NCBI GenBank assembly: GCA_001464355.1
Contig: LNEU01000017.1
Location: 23,824 to 87,823 of the forward strand
DNA from: Burkholderiales bacterium Ga0077544
GTDB lineage: Bacteria > Pseudomonadota > Gammaproteobacteria > Burkholderiales > Burkholderiaceae_D
Direction of reading: 5' to 3'
DNA: 64,000 nt
A program made the translations under genes and the position numbers. Shown here piece by piece: positions 48,153 to 56,828 of this stretch. Numbering within the stretch: the first letter of the stretch is position 1; each line of letters opens with the position of its first letter. The notes under the pieces were generated by a model, which searched no databases, was not told the DNA's origin, and worked only from the letters and a program-made list of their open reading frames with translations.

Positions 48153-49049
48153 TTGAATACCCTTGACAAATCGTGTGTAAGTTTGCCTGCCTTGTCGCTT
48201 GAGCTGACTTCGGCGGAAGATCGTTATTACGACTATTGTCTATGGGAATACGAACCCGTTGCGAATCCGCAAGGCAAGCTGCGTGCTGTCAATCTGCTCA
48301 ACAATACGTTTGCGTGTGAAGGGATGGGTTCGCGTGCTGCCGAAGTCGTGGCTGCCGTACGTCACGCATTCGGCATGTCGCGCACGGTGTGGGGCGTCAA
48401 GCAGGAAAACGGCAAGATCAGCTGGGAATTGTATTTTTACGATTACGATCGCCAGCAACGCACCCGTTCAATTACGCAATTGCTGCAAGTGATCAAGCCA
48501 TGGATAGCCTGTGATCTGACAGTAAAAGAGTCATCCGATTACTTCATGTTTTCCATCGATTTGAATCATGCCTTGCTGAACGAAGGCGGGCAGATGGATG
48601 AGTTGCAGATGTATATGGGGAACGTCGGCAGCACTGTGTCTTCCGGTATCTGCTACACGGTTACAAAAGAAGCGACGACCATGAAGAATTTTTATTTCTT
48701 CTTCGATGCGCGTACGCAGGCACGCGAAATCGTCGATAAAGTGCGCTCATCGGTTTATCTGGATCTTGCACATTTCGATCTCGATACTGTGTTGTGGCCG
48801 CAGCTGCGCGAGTGCCAAACCATCGTTGTTGCCAACAAACGCACCCACGACGGCGTGTATTTTTCGCGTATTACGATAGATCAGCTGCTATTCTTTTTGA
48901 AGAAAATGCAATTCCCGGCAGAGCAGATTGCTTTTGCGGAACAGCACCGTGCTGGTTTGGACTATTTGCTGTTCGACGTAGGGATTGATTATCGGATGGA
49001 AAACGGCGTCGTCAAGGTATTGAAGAGCGCATACTATGGTGTGTTCTGA
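48153..49049 (+). CDS. Unrecognised 298-aa protein
   Basis: I do not recognise the family. The protein is soluble-looking, rich in aromatic residues, and has no signal peptide. It starts with TTG 48153; GAGG 5 bases upstream supports this, and the next in-frame ATG is far inside. Notable segments are YYDYCLWEYEPV, VWGVKQENGKISWELYFYDY, SSGICYTVTKE with MKNFYFFFDAR, and a C-terminal LLFDVGIDYRMENG. Its position between the methyltransferase and the radical SAM gene, with tight spacing, implies a role in the same pathway, perhaps as a substrate-binding partner of the radical SAM enzyme. Compare the 406-aa gene at 4917-6137. Confidence 0.75.
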   Translation: MNTLDKSCVSLPALSLELTSAEDRYYDYCLWEYEPVANPQGKLRAVNLLNNTFACEGMGSRAAEVVAAVRHAFGMSRTVWGVKQENGKISWELYFYDYDRQQRTRSITQLLQVIKPWIACDLTVKESSDYFMFSIDLNHALLNEGGQMDELQMYMGNVGSTVSSGICYTVTKEATTMKNFYFFFDARTQAREIVDKVRSSVYLDLAHFDLDTVLWPQLRECQTIVVANKRTHDGVYFSRITIDQLLFFLKKMQFPAEQIAFAEQHRAGLDYLLFDVGIDYRMENGVVKVLKSAYYGVF

Positions 49050-49094
49050 ACGCGATTTCCCCCGCGCTGACTCGCTGAATTAACAAGGACCCGC

Positions 49095-49991
49095 ATGGGC
49101 TGTTTTGATCACAGGCAGTATGTCTCGATGACAATGGAATTCAGGTGCAACCTGAAGTGCGTCCATTGCATGATCGAAGACACGATGGATAGGCTGAAGC
49201 CGCAGACGACGGAACAGTTGCATGCATTGCTGGCGCAAAATGGCATGCATCGCAAATGGAAAGGTCTGATCCTGACCGGATCAGAAATCACCCTGCATCG
49301 CGACTTGCCCGAATGGGTGCGTATGGCGCGAAATTCCGGTTTTGAAAAAGTACGTATTCAAACGCATGGCATGCGTTTGGGTAGTGAAAGCTATTGTGCC
49401 GAGCTGGTGGATGCCGGCGTGAATGAGTTTTTTATCAGTGTGGCAGGTGCAGATGCCGCGACCCATGATGGAATTACGACAGTTCCCGGTTCGTTTGATA
49501 AAACCATACGCGGTTTGGAAATTCTCGACAAAATTCCAGACGTCGTAACGATCACCAATACGGTTGTAACCGAGCGTAGCTATCGTCAATTGCCGCAATT
49601 GGTAGAACGTCTGGCCCATTTGAAGCAACTTGCGCAGATGGAGTTCTGGTTCTATTTTCCTATGAGCGAGAGTGACGACAAGAACCTGGTCGCGTCTCAT
49701 ATCGCTGCGTTGCCTTTGTTAAAGCAGGCAATCGCGGATGCGCAAGCAGTAGGGCGCGGCATAGAAGTTAAAAACTTTCCCGAGTGTCTGCTCGGTAGCG
49801 ATCGCGCAGCTTTATATAACGATCAGCCTGAGTTGTATATCGATGACGCGTTCTGGACAGAATTCATGCGTAATGGTTTTTACCAGTGTGTTCATCGCGA
49901 TCAATGCAGCTCCAAACAATGCCTGGGATTGAATACGGCGTATGTGAAGAAGTTTGGCTGGCACAAGGAAGAATTGTCGCCGCTTGCTTGA
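49095..49991 (+). CDS. Radical SAM protein with a C-terminal Cys cluster
   Basis: A 298-aa radical SAM enzyme. CNLKCVHC gives the CxxxCxxC motif at Cys18, 22 and 25; LILTGSEITLHRDL is the GGE-like strand, and VRIQTHGMRL follows. The chain has the usual (beta/alpha) pattern up to about residue 225. Cys231, then Cys265, 271 and 276 in CVHRDQCSSKQCLGL, could bind an auxiliary Fe-S cluster of the SPASM/twitch type. Such enzymes typically modify peptides or proteins. AAGGA 5 bases before ATG 49095 is a good ribosome binding site. It is the last gene before the terminator and, with the PqqD-like domain at 41184, is reminiscent of a radical SAM and RRE pair in peptide maturation. Its substrate is unknown. 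Confidence 0.85.
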   Translation: MGCFDHRQYVSMTMEFRCNLKCVHCMIEDTMDRLKPQTTEQLHALLAQNGMHRKWKGLILTGSEITLHRDLPEWVRMARNSGFEKVRIQTHGMRLGSESYCAELVDAGVNEFFISVAGADAATHDGITTVPGSFDKTIRGLEILDKIPDVVTITNTVVTERSYRQLPQLVERLAHLKQLAQMEFWFYFPMSESDDKNLVASHIAALPLLKQAIADAQAVGRGIEVKNFPECLLGSDRAALYNDQPELYIDDAFWTEFMRNGFYQCVHRDQCSSKQCLGLNTAYVKKFGWHKEELSPLA

Positions 49992-50020
49992 GATTGTGCG
50001 CAACAAACCATACGACAAAT

Positions 50021-50055
50021 AAAAAAGCCTGACGATTATTTATCAGGCTTTTTTG
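50021..50055. terminator. Bidirectional Rho-independent terminator
   Basis: AAAAAAGCCTGA (50021-50032) pairs with TCAGGCTTTTTT (50043-50054) around a 10-nt loop, with an A-run before and a T-run after. It lies 29 bp past the radical SAM stop and just past the end of the convergent thiD gene, so it can end transcripts from both sides. It marks the right end of the long plus-strand run. Confidence 0.9.
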
Positions 50056-50090
50056 TTTGTATCGCGCTTACAAATCATGCACTTGGCTTT

Positions 50091-50882
50091 TCAAGGGCAG
50101 AAATCCAGTGGCAAACGGCGAGGGAAGTATTGTCCCTTGCCTGGCCTGTCTGCATCGCGCAAGGTGCGCCATGTGTAAGTCAATGCGGTTTCCACCGCCG
50201 TCAATATATCTTCACCGAGAGCCAGACGGCCAGCCAATGCGCTGGCAAGCGTACAACCCGAGCCGTGATAGCTGCCTGGCAGTCGAGCGCAGGTGAAGGT
50301 GCTGGATGTGCCGTCGCGCGAATACAGACGATTGTGGACTTCGTGCTCGTCGCCGTGGCCTCCTGTAATCAGCAAGTGCTGGCAAAATGGCAGTAATTTT
50401 TCGGCGCATTCATCCGGTGTGCCGTTCGGCAGTTCAGTCAGAATACGTGCTTCGGGCAGGTTGGGTGTGGCAATTGTCGCGAGTGGCAGCAAGCGTTCGC
50501 GCATCGCGTAGCCGACCTCATCCTTGCCCAATGCACCGCCACCGCCGGCGCGCAATACTGGATCACACACTATCGGTACATGCGGCAAGCGCCGCAAAAT
50601 TTGTACGACGGTATCCACCATCTGGACCGAGCCCAACATACCGAGCTTGATGCCGGCTACGGGCAAATCGGTGATTACCGCATCTGCCTGTGCCAGCACC
50701 CATTCCGCATCCAGAACGCGGAAATCAGAGACGTCAACCGAGTTTTGTACGGTCAACGCGGTAACCGTGGGCGCTGCATGGCAACCTTGTGCCATCAGTG
50801 CTTCGATATCGGCTTGCAGGCCTGCGCCACCGCTTGGGTCGTGGCCGGAGAGACAGAGTACGACAGGACGTTGATTATTCAT
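50091..50882 (-). CDS. thiD: Hydroxymethylpyrimidine/phosphomethylpyrimidine kinase
   Basis: A 263-aa kinase of thiamine biosynthesis that phosphorylates HMP and then HMP-phosphate. Evidence: CLSGHDPSGGAGLQADIEAL near the start, the conserved TALTVQN segment, IKLGMLGS, PIVCDPVLRAGGGGAL, TPNLPEA and the anion-hole PGSYHGSGCTLASALA near the C-terminus. I start it at MNNQRP (50882), where homology begins. An upstream in-frame start at 50978 adds 32 residues that look like a signal peptide, which does not fit a cytoplasmic enzyme. It is unrelated to the secretion operon except for sharing the terminator. Confidence 0.93.
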   Translation of the reverse strand: MNNQRPVVLCLSGHDPSGGAGLQADIEALMAQGCHAAPTVTALTVQNSVDVSDFRVLDAEWVLAQADAVITDLPVAGIKLGMLGSVQMVDTVVQILRRLPHVPIVCDPVLRAGGGGALGKDEVGYAMRERLLPLATIATPNLPEARILTELPNGTPDECAEKLLPFCQHLLITGGHGDEHEVHNRLYSRDGTSSTFTCARLPGSYHGSGCTLASALAGRLALGEDILTAVETALTYTWRTLRDADRPGKGQYFPRRLPLDFCP

Positions 50883-51088
50883 GGTGCACATTCTTTTTAA
50901 CAAGGATGCATCGCTTGCAGCAAATGCCGGAAAAAGGGTGAGGCCAGCAACTAGGGCAAGTCTCGCCAAGAACGACATTATAGCGGTCGTGGATCATTCT
51001 TACGGGAAGAGAAGCGCGCTGAGCGCATACAAAAAATGTCTATTGGCGCGACGCGATTACGTGGCCAAAGCACCGGCCTGGAATTGAA

Positions 51089-53824
51089 TCAGGGGAAAAG
51101 GCAGTGCTTTGCAATCAAGCCCGGAACTTCGGTTGCGGCTAATGGCTCTGCGATATAGCAGCCTTGTATCTCGTCGCAAGCAAGCGTCTGCAGTATCTTT
51201 AATTGCGCTTGCGTTTCCACACCTTCGGCGACGACGCGCATGTCGAGTGCTTTTGCCATAGAGACGATGGCAGTGAAGAAGATTTCGCCATCCTTACCCC
51301 GGCCCAGTTGCGCAGTAAATGCCTGATGGACTTTCAGTACATCCATATCCAACCGCTGCAGCAGTGACAATGATGAATATCCCGAGCCAAAATCATCCAC
51401 ATACATGGTGATTCCCATTTTATTGATGGCGGATATCTCGTCGAAAATATCGCCGCTATTACGCATCATGGCCGATTCGGTTAGCTCGATTTCCAGTAAC
51501 CCTGCAGGAACCTTGTGTCTGGCCAGACATCCTGCAATCAGGTTCTTGACCTTGCCATCATTGAACTGATGCGCAGATACATTGACCGAAACCGGTACCA
51601 CTTGTATTCCTTGCGCCAGCCATGCCGTAATGTGCGCGCATACCTTGTCAATTACGATTTCGCCGATCGCGTTGATCATCCCGCTGTCTTCTGCCAAATC
51701 AATAAATTCACTGGCCGGGATTAACCCGCGCGTCGGATGCTGCCAACGTATCAATGCTTCCATGCTGGTCAGCGCGCCGGTGCAAGTGGCCACGCGCGGC
51801 TGGAAATATAGCTCGAATTGATTTTCCCGTATGGCTTGTGCCAAATCCTGTTCAGTATCCAGCCGTAGTTTGATGTTTTCGTACAGCATGCGATCGTAGA
51901 AGCGGAACTCGCCCTTGCAGTTAATCTTTGCTGAATACATGGCGATGTCTGCGTTCTTCACGAGTGTTTCCACATCGTGCCCGTCACGCGGGAACAAGGC
52001 GATGCCGATAGAGCCACCTACTTTGTTTTTCTTCGATGTCGTATCGCGTGTCAGCTCGAATGGCTCGTGCAAGACTTGGTTGATATTAAATGCGATGTGG
52101 GCGACTTCTTCTTCATTGTGTATCGCTTCCAGAATTATCGTAAATTCATCGCCGCCTAGTCGAATGACCTTGTCGGTCGAACGTACTACTGATTTCAAGC
52201 GTGCTGCGACTGCGCACAGCAACTGATCGCCAGCGGAATGGCCCAGGGTATCGTTGACGTTTTTGAAGTCATCCAGATCGATGAAGAGGACGGCCAGCAT
52301 GGTTTTATTCGTTTGCGCGGTAGCCAATGCTGCTGGCAAATAATGCATCAGCCAGTGCCGATTCGGCAAAGTGGTGAGCGCATCTTCCATCGCCAGACGC
52401 GACATTTCGCGCTCGTGGCGTTTGGATTCACTGATATCGCGCAAGGTAATCGCAAGGCCCTTGTCGGCGCGTACGAATTTTCGCTTTACCCATTCCGCCT
52501 TGATCGGACTACCTTCAGGAATGCGATAGTCGTCTTCGTAAAAACCATTTTCCATGCCTAAGCGGTAGGCATTCATGACACGGTCAAAATACTCGCCCGA
52601 GTAATAATCAGATACTTTGGCACCAAGAAATTTCTCTTTGGGCAGACCGAAAAATGACGCCCCTTTTTCATTGCAATCGACAACCGTAAAGTCGGTAATG
52701 AAGCCGCTTGTATCCTCTTCAGAAAGCAGAATGTAAAAACCTTCGTTGCCACCCTCGGTAGCAAGACGATAAGTTTCCCGTATTGTTTTGGCTTGATGAT
52801 TGCGCCATGCGAGGCGTATCGACATCCACATGGCGATGAGGGAAAACAGGAAGAAAATGATGGTGCCTGCAATCCCTATCTTGCGATACATCAGCAAATT
52901 GCGCTCATACGGTTGCAGTACGTCTTGTTGGTCCAGTCCCACCAAAGCAAAGAATGGGTAACCGCTTAATTTGTGAGTAGCGATAAAGCGCGTTCTGCCA
53001 TCCGGGAAAAGATGGGTGGCCCTGGATGCAAGGTCGGTATCTATTTTTTGTGCAGAAAGTGGGCTGGTGTCGCGTTGCTCATTGCCGACCTTGGACATGC
53101 GCTCGATGCCGTCTTCGCCAATGAAGGCGAGAATGCCTCTTTCACCCAATACCTGGTCATCGGAAAAAAGGGTAAAGAATTCCGGTGTAATACCCAGGAC
53201 AAGTACGCCGCCAAATTTGCCGCCATCTTTCTCGATGCGCAGCGTTACCTGAATGATCTTCTTGCCGCTTAGCCGTCCTATAGTCGGCGTGCCGATACGC
53301 AGTGCAGTCGACCGACTTGTTTTGTGAAACTTAAAATATTCACGATCCAGCACATTAAATTTGCTTCCTAAAGGAAGTGTTGCCGTGACTGGCATACCGT
53401 TTTCATCATAAATCGCCGCTGAAGCGAATCGAGGAATGTTGAGCACGCCTTCCATGCTCATTTTTTCGAAACTTAAGGAGCCGTTGGATTTTTCCCAGCC
53501 GAACTTTATTTGTTTAGCCAGAATATCCAGTTGCTCAACAGTTCGGGTCAGATATTGCGCATAGGCTTTTGAGATGGATGCCGATTTTTTAAGCGCATTC
53601 TCTTCCAGTTGTTTCTTGTCGCCTTCGAGTTTCGAGAACATGGCGCCCCAGAGAAGTAGCGTCAATAGCACCGCGAACAGAGACCATAGAACGAGGAAAT
53701 GAAGATTGCGCCGGATGTAACTGCCCCTTGCCATTCTGTGTCGCGGATAAGCTCCTGAAATTCTTTCAAACATATGAATAAGAAAATGAGCGTTAACTAT
53801 CGAAATGCAAGTTGATCTGAGCAA
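51089..53824 (-). CDS. Membrane-bound Cache-PAS-GGDEF-EAL protein
   Basis: A 911-aa cyclic-di-GMP enzyme. A membrane helix at about 41-63 and a second at about 315-337 flank a periplasmic dCache-like sensor (FNVLDREYFKFHK, GRLSGKKIIQVTL). A PAS domain (about 350-460), GGDEF (RLGGDEFTI, 557-561) and EAL (SMEALIRWQHP, 689-691; DDFGSGYSSL) follow. Both catalytic signatures are present. The LKIDxxF segment after DDFG reads LKVHQAF, but its Lys is kept. It can therefore make and/or break c-di-GMP; which dominates cannot be read from sequence. The start is uncertain: 53824 is the longest, with 53773 and 53734 as in-frame alternatives, none having a strong ribosome binding site. Confidence 0.9.
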   Translation of the reverse strand: MLRSTCISIVNAHFLIHMFERISGAYPRHRMARGSYIRRNLHFLVLWSLFAVLLTLLLWGAMFSKLEGDKKQLEENALKKSASISKAYAQYLTRTVEQLDILAKQIKFGWEKSNGSLSFEKMSMEGVLNIPRFASAAIYDENGMPVTATLPLGSKFNVLDREYFKFHKTSRSTALRIGTPTIGRLSGKKIIQVTLRIEKDGGKFGGVLVLGITPEFFTLFSDDQVLGERGILAFIGEDGIERMSKVGNEQRDTSPLSAQKIDTDLASRATHLFPDGRTRFIATHKLSGYPFFALVGLDQQDVLQPYERNLLMYRKIGIAGTIIFFLFSLIAMWMSIRLAWRNHQAKTIRETYRLATEGGNEGFYILLSEEDTSGFITDFTVVDCNEKGASFFGLPKEKFLGAKVSDYYSGEYFDRVMNAYRLGMENGFYEDDYRIPEGSPIKAEWVKRKFVRADKGLAITLRDISESKRHEREMSRLAMEDALTTLPNRHWLMHYLPAALATAQTNKTMLAVLFIDLDDFKNVNDTLGHSAGDQLLCAVAARLKSVVRSTDKVIRLGGDEFTIILEAIHNEEEVAHIAFNINQVLHEPFELTRDTTSKKNKVGGSIGIALFPRDGHDVETLVKNADIAMYSAKINCKGEFRFYDRMLYENIKLRLDTEQDLAQAIRENQFELYFQPRVATCTGALTSMEALIRWQHPTRGLIPASEFIDLAEDSGMINAIGEIVIDKVCAHITAWLAQGIQVVPVSVNVSAHQFNDGKVKNLIAGCLARHKVPAGLLEIELTESAMMRNSGDIFDEISAINKMGITMYVDDFGSGYSSLSLLQRLDMDVLKVHQAFTAQLGRGKDGEIFFTAIVSMAKALDMRVVAEGVETQAQLKILQTLACDEIQGCYIAEPLAATEVPGLIAKHCLFP

Positions 53825-54385
53825 GTAAAACTATAAAGTCGGACTATAAAAGTCGGTAAGAATTGTTGACGGGAAATAAAAGGTGATGGGACGAAAACGC
53901 CGCGTGTCTTATGGAATCTTGATTGAAGTAGCTCATCAGAAAACACATTCGGTTTTAAGCGTTTGTTTTTATTTATGCGGCAAGTGGCTGTAACAACTGA
54001 CCGGCATGCCTCCCTTGTTTCGCCCTCAGTCTAGTCATTTGCTTTATTGTTCCATATCCCATAAATATGGGATATGGCATTGTTACTCACTGGAAAATTA
54101 ACAATTAATCAGCCACGAATTACTGCAAATAAAAATTGACATTGCCGTCGTTCAACATCGCACGTTCCCCACACAGTTTTTTCTGAGATGCGTAATCAAA
54201 AAAATTAACAAATTTCTTGATGAGAAGCGCATATTGTTAATATATTGTTATGTAAATGGCTATTTCATATGCGCTTGCACCGGCGCATATGGGCTTAGAA
54301 GCAAATAAGCATGCGTCTTGCTGGGAGTTGGCAGGGCGCGTACCATGAGGGCGGAAAATTCAGCCATTCTTTTACGGAGAGATTG
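53825..54385. other. Intergenic region between divergent genes
   Basis: About 560 bp, AT-rich, between the c-di-GMP enzyme (minus) and a 104-aa gene (plus). Apart from the palindrome at 54052-54077 and an AT-rich stretch near 54230-54250 that could form a promoter, I see no gene. The frame that starts at 54311 belongs to the 104-aa gene, whose better start is 54386. Confidence 0.6.
54052..54077. promoter_or_regulatory. Perfect palindrome, possible operator or hairpin
   Basis: CCATATCCCATA (54052-54063) and TATGGGATATGG (54066-54077) are exact reverse complements separated by AA. The 12-bp arms sit mid-way in the intergenic region between divergent genes. The near-zero loop favours a dimeric-protein binding site over an RNA hairpin, although a terminator-like structure without T-run is also possible. 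Confidence 0.5.
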
Positions 54386-54700
54386 ATGTCAGTTCATTTG
54401 ATTGAAGCAGTGCGATTTAACGATGCAGGCGACAAAGTAGAAATGGTGCGTTGGGGACGTGGGCATCGCAAGGCCGATGGTTCTCCTGGCTGGGAGGCCG
54501 TTACTTTGGAGCAAGATGTGAGTCTGGTGGTCGATGCATTGCATTTTGGCGATGAAGTGGCGACAGCATTCAAGGTAGGTAACGAAATGGTGCTCGGACC
54601 GCGTGTGCATATCGTCATACCTGAGCACGGCATTGAAGATATCGATACGATCGATCACGATGTGCCTGGCCGCACGCTGGCAGATTTACCACGATTTTAA
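54386..54700 (+). CDS. Unrecognised 104-aa protein
   Basis: A small soluble protein beginning MSVHLIEAVRFNDAGDKVEM and ending PGRTLADLPRF. GGAGA at 54376-54380 gives a good ribosome binding site 5 bases before ATG 54386, so I prefer it to the upstream frame start at 54311. The middle carries WGRGHRKADGSPGW and a central beta-rich part (GNEMVLGPRVHIVIPEHG). I do not know the family. It is followed 51 bp later by another small unknown gene on the same strand. Confidence 0.65.
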   Translation: MSVHLIEAVRFNDAGDKVEMVRWGRGHRKADGSPGWEAVTLEQDVSLVVDALHFGDEVATAFKVGNEMVLGPRVHIVIPEHGIEDIDTIDHDVPGRTLADLPRF

Positions 54701-54751
54701 GCGCAGCTATTCGGCTGCGGGAATCATAGATATTAAAGACGGGAAGTGTGT

Positions 54752-55117
54752 ATGGGTGGGGATTTAACGACAGATGAATTTGATGCGCTGGAACAGATAG
54801 TCGCAGGTATCAAGCATGCGCGGCCGTCTGCCTGCGTGGCGCGGAATACCAAGCGTCTGACGGGCTTGAAATATATCGCCTATGCAAAAGATGGCAGCCT
54901 GGGTGTGACCGATAAAGGCAAGCAAACCTTATTCATCAAGAGTTGTATCGAGGGCTTGCGTGCGATCGCTAGTGATTCTCAGGCGGTGCTCAAATCTGAC
55001 GTGGCAACCTTCCTCGGCAAGAAAGGCCACATAGTGGCGCAAGAAGGTGCAAGCGGCTTTGATATCACGCAAAAAGGCCGTGAGTGTCTGGTCGATATAG
55101 ACAGTAACAGCAAGTAA
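54752..55117 (+). CDS. Unrecognised 121-aa protein with internal duplication
   Basis: A soluble protein starting MGGDLTTDEFDALEQIV. GGGAAG 5 bases before ATG 54752 supports the start. Two halves look alike: LTGLKYIAYAKDGSLGVTDKG followed by KQTLF, and LGKKGHIVAQEG followed by FDITQKGRECL. Each half resembles the wing and last strand of a winged-helix fold, with V/I-T-x-K-G at the turn. It could be a DNA-binding protein of tandem wings, but there is no family match I can name. Confidence 0.6.
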   Translation: MGGDLTTDEFDALEQIVAGIKHARPSACVARNTKRLTGLKYIAYAKDGSLGVTDKGKQTLFIKSCIEGLRAIASDSQAVLKSDVATFLGKKGHIVAQEGASGFDITQKGRECLVDIDSNSK

Positions 55118-55493
55118 TTTCTTGTTTGTGAACAGTGGTGGTACATGCTCGTCTCTGCGAACTTGTATCGCCACTTACAGGTAGTTGATGCATTCTCGCA
55201 TTTTGTAAAAAATCAGGTCGGTCTGGATAGGCGTAACGTTTTTCTGCTTTTAAGTAAGAGGAAAGTTACATGCAATCTGATTCGCATTTTCATCAAGCTC
55301 GTGTTCGCGCATTGCAGATGCCCGGATGGTTGTCGTCGTGCATAACGACACGGCTGCAGCGCCATTTTATTTTTAGATAATCGTCCAGATACTCCTGATG
55401 CGTGTATCGGATTGTTGCTGTGCGCAGTATTTTTTGCCCATTCGACTCTGCTGCTGGGCAACCCGTCGGAATGTTTTCAGATAGGGCCAGGCA
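55118..55493. other. Intergenic region with a possible 36-aa gene
   Basis: About 375 bp before the cyclopropane synthase gene. The only candidate is a short frame at 55270-55380 (listed separately). The 66-codon frame at 55145 overlaps it in another phase and looks spurious. No promoter could be picked out. Confidence 0.5.
55270..55380 (+). CDS. Possible small protein of 36 aa
   Basis: ATG 55270 is preceded by a strong AGAGGAAAG ribosome binding site (55257-55265). The frame reads MQSDSHFHQARVRALQMPGW and continues to TAA at 55378-55380. It is basic, with one Cys. The only support is the ribosome binding site; no family is recognised. Confidence 0.25.
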   Translation: MQSDSHFHQARVRALQMPGWLSSCITTRLQRHFIFR

Positions 55494-56828
55494 ATGAATA
55501 ATCGAAACAATAATCTGATGAGCGGTTCCTGCATGTCATCCAGCGCAGTGGAGGCGGGGCATGCACATGCGGCATTGCGGATATTGACCCATTTGTTACG
55601 GGATTTTCCAAGTGCGACGACACTGCGCTTGCTGAGCGAGCAACTGCATCACATTGAAATCATCACGCCAAAATTTACACTCTTGCTCAGAGATCCGGCC
55701 GTGTTGCGCAAGCTGATATTCGGCCGTAGTCCATTGCCGCTTGCCGATGCATACATCAATGGTTTGATTGATGTAGACGGTGATCTCTATGCAGCGCTTG
55801 GACTCAAACAGTATTTTAAAACGTTCGATTTTTCACTAGGCGTACGTTGGGCTTTATTGCGTGATGCGTGGCGCCTGCCGGCAAAACCTAAAAGCATTCT
55901 CGACACACCATTTGATTCAGGCAGATTTTCGCACAGACATTCAAAGGGTAGCGACCAGGCTGCCATCGCATTTCATTACGATGTGTCGAACCTGTTTTAT
56001 AAACTATGGCTGGACAAGGAAATGGTTTATTCATGCGCCTACTTCGAGTCCGAGAACGACACCCTGGAGCATGCGCAGGAGCACAAGCTCGACCATATCT
56101 GCCGCAAGCTGCGGCTGATGCCGGGCGAGCGTCTGCTCGACGTTGGATGTGGTTGGGGTGCCATGGTGTGCTGGGCAGCGCGTCATTACGGTGTGCGTGC
56201 GCATGGCATCACACTGAGTCACAAGCAGTTTGAATATGCGCAGGCACGCATTGCGGCTGAGGGCTTGAAAGATCTGGTCACTGTCGAGTTGCGCGATTAC
56301 CGCGATCTGGAAGGCGACGCGGTCTACGACAAGATATCCAGCATTGGCATGTTTGAGCATGTGGGATTGTCGAATCTGCCTGTGTATAACGCCACCATCA
56401 AAAGAGTATTGCGTCCCGGTGGTCTGTTTCTCAATCACGGCATTACACATGATGAAGAGGGATGGCAACGGACGATCGATACCGAATTCATCAATCGTTA
56501 CGTATTCCCCGATGGCGAGCTGGATACGGTCAGCAATATTCAACGCAGGATGGAGCAGACCGGCTTTGAAATCCATGATGTAGAGGCATTGCGGCCGCAC
56601 TATGCATTGACGCTCAGGCATTGGGTGCAGCGGCTCGAAGAGCATCGCGAAGAGGCATTGGAATATGTCAGCGAACCTGCCTATCGCGTCTGGCGACTCT
56701 ATATGTCTGCGTGTGCGTTGGAATTTGAATCAGGTGGTACAGGCATTTACCAGATACTGGCGTCCAAGCCGGGCGGTGCAAAGTCAGCAGTGCCACTGAC
56801 GCGCAGCGATATTTATGCAAAGCGTTAG
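55494..56828 (+). CDS. Cyclopropane-fatty-acyl-phospholipid synthase family protein
   Basis: A 444-aa SAM-dependent enzyme that resembles CFA synthases, which add a methylene bridge to unsaturated acyl chains of membrane lipids. The N-terminal domain (about 30-150) is the lipid-binding type. The SAM motif is LLDVGCGWGAMVCWAARHYG near residue 215, followed by HGITLSHKQFEYA. The bicarbonate and catalytic region has SIGMFEHVGLSNLPVY, and LRPGGLFLNHGI follows. Its length is slightly above that of E. coli Cfa. ATG 55494 is the first codon of the family-like frame. It could be the true cfa or a paralogue acting on other lipids. Confidence 0.85.
   Translation: MNNRNNNLMSGSCMSSSAVEAGHAHAALRILTHLLRDFPSATTLRLLSEQLHHIEIITPKFTLLLRDPAVLRKLIFGRSPLPLADAYINGLIDVDGDLYAALGLKQYFKTFDFSLGVRWALLRDAWRLPAKPKSILDTPFDSGRFSHRHSKGSDQAAIAFHYDVSNLFYKLWLDKEMVYSCAYFESENDTLEHAQEHKLDHICRKLRLMPGERLLDVGCGWGAMVCWAARHYGVRAHGITLSHKQFEYAQARIAAEGLKDLVTVELRDYRDLEGDAVYDKISSIGMFEHVGLSNLPVYNATIKRVLRPGGLFLNHGITHDEEGWQRTIDTEFINRYVFPDGELDTVSNIQRRMEQTGFEIHDVEALRPHYALTLRHWVQRLEEHREEALEYVSEPAYRVWRLYMSACALEFESGGTGIYQILASKPGGAKSAVPLTRSDIYAKR

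Noticed and set aside
50883..50978. N-terminal extension of ThiD resembling a signal peptide
   Set aside because: ThiD is cytoplasmic, and homology starts at the ATG at 50882; the extension is probably untranslated leader.
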